DNA from: Argopecten irradians
Taxonomy: Eukaryota > Mollusca > Bivalvia > Pectinida > Pectinidae
NCBI RefSeq assembly: GCF_041381155.1
Contig: NC_091135.1
Span: 68,165,067 to 68,229,066, forward strand
Length of the DNA stretch: 64,000 bases
Reading direction: 5' to 3'
In this document: one piece after another, positions 1 to 9,357 of the stretch
How the letters are laid out: each line of letters opens with the position of its first letter
Numbering within the stretch: the first letter of the stretch is position 1
The notes under the pieces: model-generated
Database searches by the model: none
What the model saw: the letters and a program-made list of their open reading frames with translations, nothing else
What the model was told of the DNA's origin: nothing
Position numbers and translations under genes: made by a program

Positions 1-786
1 TAACCAAGTTTGTCTCGTTTCCAATGAAAATTGAGCAAAAAATGCTCATAAATGTGTTTCCCTACTAAACTATAGTAAACTTGACCCCCTCCCCAGGGGG
101 AAACTTGAGACCCCAGGGTCATATTATTCACAATTTTTGTAAAGGACCTTAAGACATTTCTATTTATGAAAAGTATTTTATTCTACCATTTCCAGAATTT
201 CAGAAGAAGATTTTAGCCTATTTGACCCCGCCCCTAAGGCCCCTAGGGGTCAGTCATAGAAAATTTGTTAATAGGATTAAATGGCCATCTCATACTGATA
301 ATTCTGACAACATTTGACTCATTTCCTATTACAAATGACCAAATAATGCTCAAAAATGTGTTTTCCCAATATACACTATAGTAATTTTAACCCCTCCCCA
401 GGGGGAAACCTGAGACCCCAGGGTCATAAAATTCACAATTTTTGTAGAGGGCCTTGAGACCTTTCTATCTATGAAGAGTATTTGATTCTACCACATCTGT
501 GAGTAGAGAAGAAGATTTTTGAAATTTTACTAAATTTTACCCCCTTTTGGCCCCTCCCACAGCCCCCTGGGTGGTGGGTACCCCATAATTCACAATTTTG
601 ATTGGCCTTATGCCTTAGAAGGTTTGTGCAAAATTTCATTGAAATTGTTTCAGCAGTTTTGGAGAAGAAGTCGAAAATGTAAATTGTTTACGGACATACG
701 ACGCACGACGGACGACAGACGACGGACGACGACGGACAAAAGGCGATTAGAATAGGTCACTTGAGACTTCGTCTCAGGTGACCTAA
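1..786. repeat. Dispersed repeat, internally duplicated, with hairpin tail
   Basis: Two degenerate copies of a roughly 300-bp module lie head to tail: the 'aatgctca', 'cctccccaggggg' and 'gaccccagggtcat' blocks recur near 41-125 and 346-428. They are followed by a tract of cgacgga-type repeats (about 697-738) and a hairpin at 754-784 whose arms read aggtcac.tgagac and gtctca.gtgacct. A fragment with the same tail lies at 54795-54844. From memory such tails are common in bivalve DNA, but I cannot name the family. The left end is cut by the window edge. Confidence 0.6.
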
Positions 787-912
787 AAATACAAATTGTG
801 CGAGACAGACAAACCAGTTATCATTTAAATTCCATCTATATGTAATGTTCATATATTTTTAAAGTAAATAAATGTTAGATAAATGACTATTTCACGTCGG
901 CTCTCTATCAGT

Positions 913-1091
913 TTATTCATGGTCAGGTAAGGGCGTATCAGGTTGGTGGAGGAAATCCGCAGCACCCGGTGAAAACCACAGATCAGCGTTCAGTATCTGG
1001 CAACTGCCCCACATGGGATTCAAACTCGCAACCCAGATGTGGAGGGCTTGTTGTGATATATCGGGAACCACACGCCTACCGCGCCACACAT
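913..1091 (-). mobile_element. tRNA-derived SINE, degenerate
   Basis: Read on the minus strand, the head carries a box A-like TGGCGCGGTAGG (1086-1075) and a box B-like AGTTTGAATCC (1026-1016), the spacing of an RNA polymerase III promoter. Beyond the tRNA-like head comes a block (about 1000-935) with gggtgctgcggatttcctcc, resembling the conserved central (Meta-type) domain known from mollusc SINEs. The SINE at 28449-28697 has a similar block. No clear target-site duplication was found. The 99-codon open frame over this interval is incidental. Confidence 0.6.
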
Positions 1092-1737
1092 TTCTTACTA
1101 TATGAGACTTAACATTTTCATCGAAAGTAACTGTGTGCGTGTGATTAGTAAAATAACAACAAACACATTGATCAAACTTTTGCCTTTTTATTTCGTCTAT
1201 AACAATCGACATGCAGGTATCACTGGATTGAAGCTCATTGTATCGCAGGCAGTGTGTATACGTTCAAGTATGGCCGAGCTAAAGCTTATTCTGTTGACAA
1301 AGTGAATCTAATATTCGAAAACGAAAGTTGTCAAATCTTTAAATATATAACACACGGTGTTTTATTGTTATTATAAAGTCGATGGCGTCTAAAAATAGAT
1401 ATTTGTATTCCATAAGTTTCATCTGATGTAAATGCAATCAGGAATTGTATTGTAATATATTTAGAATAAATCAAGTTATACCAAAAATATATGAAAGTGC
1501 ATTTCCCGACTTTCCTTTAGAAGTTGCATCCACTAGGGTAGGTGTCCTCATACCCAACAGTCTGTCAGAACTTAACATGGTATCACTGGATGTAATGACA
1601 CAGGTTACACGCTGTAACAGTCGGTTAGATAAGTCTTCTGAGTAGTTTACGTGATGTCATCTTTCCGAGAACGATTTAAAGCGAGGCTGCTCATTACACG
1701 CGGCTCACTGTATGTTGGAGAGAGAGTGTGCTACAGT
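1092..1737. other. 3' flank of alpha-kinase gene 1, no gene seen
   Basis: AT-rich sequence downstream of the first alpha-kinase gene. A minus-strand AATAAA (plus-strand tttatt at 1361-1366) could serve as its polyadenylation signal. Short open frames here show no family resemblance. Confidence 0.4.
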
Positions 1738-2628
1738 TCATGTGATTTGATCGTACGGTGGTGGAGCTGTTGGTAAAAGAGGTAATGTCCCCAATTTTTC
1801 AAAATCAACGCGCCATTTTGAATCGTAGGCAGGTGGTCGAATGCCATCTTGGCACCGTATCGTATCTGTAGATGTCTTTGAGTTCTGGGGTTTATTGTCT
1901 GTTTCTAAACGGTTGAACGGGTTCATCAGAACAGGTTTCGGCCATTGCGAACAAACGGGCGTGCACACGTGTGAAGAGAAAAAGTTAAGAATTGCTTTTT
2001 CGCCAATGTCGTCTGGTCCATATTTCTTGACAATCGAGTTCATTGATGGTGACGTGAGTTTGAACTTTTGACCCTGTTTCGTCACTACACCCTTTAACCC
2101 CGTCACAATTTCATGTCCTTTAGATTCGTTGTAAACGAAATGAACAAATTCTTGTAGTTTACCACAACAGTTGCTATTGACGGTACCGTCACGCTCAATA
2201 AAGGTTTGGAAATTTTCTCCGAGATCCCGTTCAAAAACTACAACATCATCTTTACTGAGATGGCGCTTATAACGTCCGTCGCTCGAACGTATTTTACTCG
2301 AACATTTTGCAACCCGGTCCATTTCAGCTGAACGAATTTCTATGAAAGTTATTGCCTTCCCTCCGTATTTCTTCAAGTATTTCTCTGCTACGTTTGTGTT
2401 CTCAATGTAGCATAAACTTCGGAGACGGGCTGATTTCCGGTCATTCTCTGTTGTCTGTCTAAATGCCTTGATCAACTGATCACCAGCCCGATGTTCCGGT
2501 GCAATGCCCCGAAAAGCTACCAGTCGCTTGCCAGATGCAGTAGGTCTGAAGTCAAAGACTGCCCAAGATCCGGATTCCGAATTTAATGTTTCGTTTTGAA
2601 AAAGTATCGCTATTATTCGACTTCCCAT
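1738..2628 (-). CDS. Alpha-kinase domain protein 1 (probable pseudokinase) with PTAP/PPPY tail
   Basis: 296 aa with the alpha-kinase (MHCK/eEF2K) fold. Residues about 20-230 show the N-lobe block ASGKRLVAFRG (31-41), the likely ATP-binding Lys54, Glu133, His163 in the family's F-x-H-x-x-Y block, a glycine-rich segment near 204-210, and the zinc ligands H220-x-C222-x3-C226. The family catalytic motif D-L-Q-G reads G-L-K-G (177-180) and T-D-P reads T-S-P (192-194), so both family aspartates are absent. Phosphotransfer is therefore doubtful. The 70-residue tail is Pro-rich with PPAY (265-268) and PTAP overlapping PPPY (286-292), a pairing known to bind TSG101 and NEDD4-type WW domains. On the minus strand a splice acceptor (ttttttcag) ends at 2642, 13 nt before the ATG, so the 5' UTR is probably spliced and the coding region is one exon. 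The family call is firm; cellular role unknown. Confidence 0.85.
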   Translation of the reverse strand: MGSRIIAILFQNETLNSESGSWAVFDFRPTASGKRLVAFRGIAPEHRAGDQLIKAFRQTTENDRKSARLRSLCYIENTNVAEKYLKKYGGKAITFIEIRSAEMDRVAKCSSKIRSSDGRYKRHLSKDDVVVFERDLGENFQTFIERDGTVNSNCCGKLQEFVHFVYNESKGHEIVTGLKGVVTKQGQKFKLTSPSMNSIVKKYGPDDIGEKAILNFFSSHVCTPVCSQWPKPVLMNPFNRLETDNKPQNSKTSTDTIRCQDGIRPPAYDSKWRVDFEKLGTLPLLPTAPPPYDQIT

Positions 2629-2642
2629 AGTGATCCAATATC

Positions 2643-3603
2643 TGAAAAAAATAACAAACTTGCTTTACTCTTAAATAAAATGAAATTACAGAGACAAATT
2701 ATGGCATTCAGATTATCAAATATGTGTTTGTGTTGGAGTAACATTTATGGCTTATCTATTAAGTGGTTAAACTGCTATCCAGGAGCTGCTACGTCCAACT
2801 GTTCGTGGAAAGTACAAAAGACGTATGAATACATGTATGTATATTTCCTCCCTAAATAAAATTGTGCGAAATGATTATTTATAACGGGTTCAACCATATG
2901 GCGTTTATCTTAGTTTTTACAAATTAAACCCGCAATATGCTGATATATCGGTATAAGTTTTATGGTAATCGGTGATCGCACATCTCACCTATATATAATA
3001 ACGAATCAGATAGCTGCTTGTCATAGCAGACGTCAAGTAACTAGTCATTCTATATCTCTAGAAGATTATCTTTCTAACAACTGAAATATCTTTGCATGCA
3101 CTTAAATCCTGGTTTTAGTTATCGAAATGATAAAGTTGTAGGGACTATATTCTATTATATATACAAGATGAAGAATTCATATAATGAAGTACAAAAACTA
3201 AAGAAGAAACTGATTCTCATATCCTGTCGAAAAAATGTAAATGACGCGAAAATATGACGTCACAATTAAGAAATGAAATTAGGAATTAAATGTCTTATTT
3301 ATTTTTTGATTAGAACATTGCATATATATTTTATTTCAAACGAATTCTTAAATAATATCATCAGCATTAAATTAATCTTCTTTTTTATTTGACGGATGAA
3401 TGAAAATTGCAACAAATCTGCATTGATTCTAGCAAAATATACAATCGAAATTAAAAAACGAATTCTATGCTTCGCTAAAAGAATATCCATGATTAATTAT
3501 GACCGAACTTCCAAATATATGAAATGTCAAGAATTATTCATAATAGAAATATATATTATAGTATTGCTTAAAACATAAGTGTAACTACTATACACATCCA
3601 TAA
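2643..3603. other. Upstream of alpha-kinase gene 1, no gene seen
   Basis: AT-rich sequence, probably the 5' UTR intron of the gene to the left. It contains one full CRE-type TGACGTCA at 3255-3262. The short open frames look random. Confidence 0.35.
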
Positions 3604-3697
3604 TTCTTACCAAACTTACGTGGCAGCGTCTCAGGACAGGAGGACAACAATTCTTACCAAACTTACGTGGCAGCGTCTCAGGACAGGAGGACAACAA
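3604..3697. repeat. 47-bp tandem duplication carrying minus-strand splice-donor-like sites
   Basis: Two essentially identical 47-bp copies (3604-3650, 3651-3697). On the minus strand each contains CCAC followed by GTAAGT, a strong donor match (exon-side ends at 3620 and 3667). One of them could close a non-coding first exon of the alpha-kinase gene whose acceptor is at 2642, giving an intron of about 1 kb. The exon assignment is inference. Confidence 0.5.
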
Positions 3698-5222
3698 TGA
3701 ATGTTTACGTAACAAGTAATATTTATATACAGACAAATGAGTTCAAATCTGTTAAAAATCTTAGACTACAAATCCCCGCGTTATTTTGGTAGCCGTGAAA
3801 TTATGAATAAAATTACGATAACGTAATAAAGATGCTGGTCTGAGCTATATTCTATATTTAGATTTCTCTTACTTGTAAGTGTTATTGTCACAAGGTTTTT
3901 TATTCACTAGGAAGTGTTGGTAATCAATTTAACTTCGTGATCATATAAATAACTTCTCAGTAATACCCGGTATGATATAAAAGTGTGGTGGTTTACTTTC
4001 GTTTTCTTTGTGACTGATGTGTTTGTATTAATAAACACATATACACTACCACACACTTAACCATTGATCTATACGTGACACTTCTTTGTCAAAGTTTTTT
4101 TTTTGGTTTTCATTACCAGTACATATCTTTAATTTTAATGCAATGCTCGAAAGTAAGATTCCATTAAACAAAGATAAAATATCAACAAAACATAGATTTA
4201 CATTCTAAGAGAGTAAGTTTACGTAGGTTTATGCTTCATAAGATACTGGCTCATATCTCGATGAACATTCAAAGTACACTAGATGTATAGCCAAAAAATG
4301 CTTCAATTATTATGAGAAAATTGTACAATTTTAAAACGTGATTTGTGTCACATTTGTGTCACTGTATGTTTCCTCATGTAGCGACCGGATAAATTGTGCA
4401 TAATTTAGTATAGTCCATTGGTAAAATCATGTTCGTTAATGCAAGAAAAATTACTGCATCCCACGCCTTCTGTAGAACACATTACACCTTTATACGACAG
4501 TTACATATGTATCATATGATCAGGTATTTGTTACTACAAACCAGCTAATTGTCGCGGCAACTTAATCTCATGCTTGTATGCTTTATCTTTTCACGTCTAT
4601 TTAATTTCGCGATTTTGCTTCTGTAGTATATGTACTAAAAACAGCTATTTTCGTGGCGATCAATTTTCACAATTTCTGATTTTTTGCGCAATACGCAAAA
4701 TTTAACCGCGTACTAAAATAATTTGGTTGACAGTATCAACATCATTACGTATTAACTGAAAAGATGCTACTATAAATGTGCAAAATCACAACGTGTTAAC
4801 ATGGGAAAAAATCAAATATTGTTTTAGATAAAATGTTTGCTTAGAATATTAGAATATCAAACAATGACTAGGCAAATGATGCTTTCAATACTAATACCAC
4901 TATAATGGGTACCACCTCATGCGTATGACGAAAAAACTACTTGATGTAGATCTTATTTTATTCTTTATTATTAAAATGCATCATTTGGGTGGAAGTAATA
5001 AAATGACGAAGAAGAATTTTTTATTAATTAAAAAACCACGTCAGTTTCGAGATCCTAAAACGATGTGAGTGACGTACACTTAATCGTCGATAAGGCGCAT
5101 CTTCCGGTGATGGTGACGTCATTTTAACGCGTGCTGGGACTGATAGACGGTAAAGCGTACACAGCCATAATGTCTTCAGTAAATTCATGTCATGTTCATG
5201 TCAATTTCAGAGCAAAAACGGT
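3698..5222. other. Intergenic, with a nested hairpin and a CRE site
   Basis: No gene seen. A nested inverted repeat lies at about 3983-4061: outer arms aagtgtggtggt and actaccacacactt, inner arms atgtgttt and aaacacat. A TGACGTCA lies at 5114-5121. The rest is unremarkable AT-rich DNA. Confidence 0.4.
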
Positions 5223-5227
5223 AATTT

Positions 5228-5364
5228 AAGGTCAAAACCTTGACCTGAAATTGACCTGAAATTGGCCTGTATTTCACCTGAAGATTTATTCATTGACCTC
5301 AAGTTTTCTTCATGTGAAATTGACTTCAATTTCAGGTCAAGAATTGTTCAGGTCAAATTGACCT
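5228..5364. promoter_or_regulatory. Cluster of AGGTCA half-sites including a perfect inverted repeat with 3-bp spacer
   Basis: At least six AGGTCA/TGACCT half-sites fall within 137 bp. The last two form AGGTCA-aat-TGACCT at 5350-5364, the consensus layout of an estrogen-receptor-type element (IR3), inside a 21-bp near-palindrome. Three sites near 5239-5270 are spaced about 12 bp apart as direct repeats (the third reads TTGGCCT). The cluster lies 4 kb upstream of the riboflavin transporter ATG. It may be an enhancer or only a locally duplicated simple sequence. Confidence 0.35.
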
Positions 5365-5370
5365 GAAGCT

Positions 5371-6647
5371 GTAATATAGAGCCTACTAAGTGTTTATCTA
5401 CATGAAGATTTATAGAAGTCCCCCTTCGTTTTACATATACTATTGAAATATAACTAGGTCAAGAGGATAAATCATACATATAAGGTACATGTTTCGTCTG
5501 TCTATAAGTATCAGAGTTGCATAAATCTATACATAAATGTCTATATTTGGTATCAGCCCATTACATAACGGTGATTAATGCGTATTACTTCTTTGCAATG
5601 TTAATAGTGGCATTAAACGATACCCTAAGTTATTTAAATTCTTCAGATTTTTTTATTGCTCACAATATATTATTCAACATTTTGTCAATGAAATTGTTTC
5701 ATTTTTAATATAGTTTTTTCTATCCATGTGTAATGGCGAGGACACTATCTAACGTGTTTGATTCCATTAACTTTAAACCGATTATATCTATAATCTCTGT
5801 AGTTAGATCACATTGTGTCATAGAGTGTTACCGCCGTGTCGGATATATATCAATTTACATTTGTATTAAAAACAGCTGGTATTAGAGATATATGATATCG
5901 GAACTATTTAATGTTTGGTATGCTTCTAAACATTTTTGAACACTATTGTTTTCTGTTGCCTTTCATTTCCTGTCGTCATTTACATGATACGTATATATTC
6001 ACAATTTCAAGACCTCCATTATAAAACGAGGACCTTTAAAACGTTATTACTTACGCTTTAATAATCAATCTAATTATGTCTTGCATTTCATCTCTAATGA
6101 CAATGCGTTGTATGCATAGATATCAATAAGGACTTCCCGTGTGAGATGTTGAAGCTAAAATAAACATGAAGGGTCAGGGATGCTACCGACATAATTAAGG
6201 ACATCGTCGATAGACAACAAACAGAATCGTTCTCCGTCCCAATGAGGACTGTCCCAGGACACCACAGTCTATAAATAACAACACTTCACCAAGTCTTCCG
6301 TTTTGCTGCACCTATTTTATACACAAAGGGATTTTCCATTTAGAAGCTAAATAAAACCTCGAACAATTCCACTGAGTTCAGTCACCCATGTCACTGACAT
6401 GAGTGACTGTCACTTTTCAAAGTATAAGAGTCCTTTTAAAAGTATAAATGTATATATAAAGTTCATAATTTTATTTAGATTGTTATAAAATAATATAATT
6501 ACTGTGAACACATTGTCGAATTAGAGCTTTTAGTGATCCCAGAAATGGATAATGTAATATAATTATGTATATATTTTATTTTTATCGATGTCGCCATATA
6601 AAATACTATGATTTAAAATCACTACCAGGGAAAACAGAGAGTACTAT
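5371..6647. other. Intergenic, no gene seen
   Basis: AT-rich DNA without a credible open frame, RNA gene or recognisable repeat. A short inverted repeat around gtcactcatgtcagtgac occurs near 6380-6410. Confidence 0.35.
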
Positions 6648-6740
6648 CTATCTGCTTGTCTGTCTTTCTATTTGTCTCTATCTGCTTGTCTGTCTTTCTA
6701 TTTGTCTCTATCTGCTTGTCTGTCTTTATATTTGTCTCTA
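6648..6740. repeat. 30-bp tandem repeat, three copies
   Basis: A pyrimidine-rich 30-bp unit (starting tctgcttgtctgtctttcta) is repeated three times with one substitution. The 72-codon frame over it is a by-product of a period divisible by three. Confidence 0.85.
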
Positions 6741-8100
6741 TGGTACTTGGTATCATATGATTATCTCGGAGATAAAGTCATAGATGATATGATGTCACAT
6801 CATCTAATCGCTTTAATCTGAAATAGGGAACACTGAAAGAAACTCAACCTCAATTTATGTTCTTTGCAAAATATAAAAGTACATGTGTATATATATAAGT
6901 CCATAATTTAATTTTGGTTATTTGGTATTATATGACTATCTAAGTGATATGGTCAAACGCTTTTCCAACACGGAAGTGCAACGGAGTTCGTGGTATTCCT
7001 TAATGAAACATTAAAGAAATTCCAGATATGGAAGTGTCGCAAACGAAGCGGTAATACAACATGCGTAAAAGGGTAGTATTTCGGCATGTAAATAATTCTA
7101 GGAAACTCCGTATAATACTTAGAATTAAAAAAAAATACATCACTGTTCGAAATTTGTTTTATTTACTACTTGTTATTGACCATCAAATTATCCATAAATA
7201 TTTATTCACATATTTAGAAACAAGTAAGAATAATGCCGCATTAGCGATGGTATACCATACGTTGGAACATTTTCTACTAACGCTTAATAAGGATTACAAG
7301 TAATGTGTTCTCACTTGAAAGACTGCCAAACTACAGTTACATGTGGGTAAATAAGATACTCAATTTGGTCAGCTTAACGATGCGGGTAAAATAAATACTT
7401 GAGCAATAATTGTTTTTTACTTAGGTTTACATTACTTTTGGTGCATGCACATTTAGTCTTAAATTCATCAACGGGATCGTAGATTATAGTATATCTTGTC
7501 GCACACATTTATTTTTATATATATTCAATCTAAAAATAAATAAGAAGGCCATTTTTTAAAGTGTGGTGAAAGTGTGATTTTGTCATGACGCCAATTAAGG
7601 CTAGCTCTTTGTTATTTTAATAGATAAAATATATATGTCTATGTGTCCGCAATAAAATATATCTCTAATGCCCTATCACGGAACAGCATTTTAACAATCA
7701 CAGCATTTACAACATTGTTTTGAAAATTTTTAAAGCAATCTAAATATTTTGCATTCAGCATAATAATAATGAATACTACGAACAGACATGAATGATAACG
7801 TTCTAACTAATATTATCGAAAATAATTTTTATATTCCTATTGCTTGTTCAACTTAATGTACATGACCTTCAAAATTATTGCTATAATATTGTTCATGACG
7901 TCATCCATTATCGAATACCAGGTTGCCGTAATCAGTCAAGGTCATTATCAGAATTGTTAACAAATTGAATTCGAATTTATAGCACTCTGATGGTGTACTA
8001 TGTGTGATTTCTTTTGTATGGACCAATAAGTTACGTCTAATAGATCCGAAAACATACTTTGAGTTTTAAGATAATTCAATTGAACACTGAAATAATAGAT
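6741..8100. other. Intergenic, no gene seen
   Basis: AT-rich, with a TGACGTCA at 7896-7903. No coding or structured element identified. Confidence 0.35.
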
Positions 8101-8287
8101 TTTAATCATACGTTGTGAGCGGAGTCAATATTGATGATGACAGTATCGGTCACTGATAAACAGAGCAAACATAGAGTGTCACCGACCCAGACTAGTCCTA
8201 AGTCTAACTGACGCTTAGATAACTTCCGGTACATCAGTATATTGTACTGTATCACCCAGCCTTCATATGCTGCGACTGTCTCCCGAG
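8101..8287 (+). other. Candidate 5' UTR exon of the riboflavin transporter
   Basis: Sequence ending CTCCCGAG at 8287 is followed by GTAAGTAATG, a near-ideal splice donor. An acceptor (cttttccattacag) ends at 9304, 53 nt before the transporter ATG, so an intron of 1017 nt is plausible. The left end of the exon is not defined by the sequence. Inference only; transcript data would settle it. Confidence 0.35.
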
Positions 8288-8289
8288 GT

Positions 8290-9040
8290 AAGTAATGTAT
8301 ATTATATACATATATATAGCTAGGCAGCCCCACACAAATAATAATCAAACTGAGATCATTAGTTGCATTAATGTTTATTTTATTTAATGTTATGTACAAT
8401 AACTTATTAACATAACTAGTATTATGAGGTAACATATACTAGTGTACTTATACATGGTCCTTCTCATCATGTAATAAAGTTAGCTCACAATACATGAGTA
8501 AACTTTTTACGTAGTCTATATTGTAGAAAACCCAGAGTAAAACCAAATGGTGGACATAGCGTTATGTCGTGTGATGACAGGAACGTGCGAACGAAAAGAA
8601 AAAAAAGAAGGGATAGTAGAAAGAGTGAAGTTAGTGATAAATAAAGATTTTGTTGTGGATGAATCCGGTTGGCTTGTAGTCAATAATTTATCCGCCCTTT
8701 AATTAAATAAGGATTGTGTTAGATTAACCTTTTGTTTTGTCTGTCCACATTTATTCCCATTTATTCAGATTCTCACATTGATAAAGACAATAGTCAAAGT
8801 ACTCTCGCACACAGTTAGCTGTTCATTACTAAATATTATATCTCATGGAGGACATTAGTACGAACAAAGATGTCTCTCTTAATATTGTTTAGGGCATTTA
8901 GTTGTTTCCCGACAAACATGTCTCTAATGACAAATGAAAAATAAGAGCATAGAGACAAGAAAGCTGTAAGCTGTTCACAATTTGCGTTTCGTATAATAAT
9001 ATATATCTCAATAAATGTTCAAGTATATATCTTACCCATC
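8290..9040. other. Likely 5' UTR intron of the riboflavin transporter
   Basis: AT-rich sequence with a purine-rich patch near 8595-8630. No open frame of interest. Confidence 0.3.
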
Positions 9041-9218
9041 CTAACGTTTACAATCCCACTTTTTGTCGACAACAATAATTCACCCGTTTTTCCTTTGTCT
9101 ATAATCTACCTGGTGTTCATATCTCTCTCCTAACGTTTACAATCCCACTTTTTGTCGACAACAATAATTCACCCGTTTTTCCTTTGTCTATAATCTACCT
9201 GGTGTTCATATCTCTCTC
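9041..9218. repeat. 89-bp direct tandem duplication
   Basis: Two copies (9041-9129 and 9130-9218) that are identical as far as I can compare them, so this is a recent duplication. It lies about 140 bp upstream of the transporter ATG, within its putative 5' intron, and duplicates a pyrimidine-rich run. Confidence 0.9.
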
Positions 9219-9357
9219 CTAACAACTGACTGATGTATTTTATTAAGTATATCCTTTTTCGTAAAACATCGACAGGTAATTAGAAAACAACTTTTCCATT
9301 ACAGAGCTACATAGCTGAAAAGGAACTTTCTAAACAGTCACAGTATCAATCTTCTCC

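Noticed and set aside
913-1212. 99-codon minus-strand frame
   Set aside because: Lies across a SINE with polymerase III boxes; no protein similarity.
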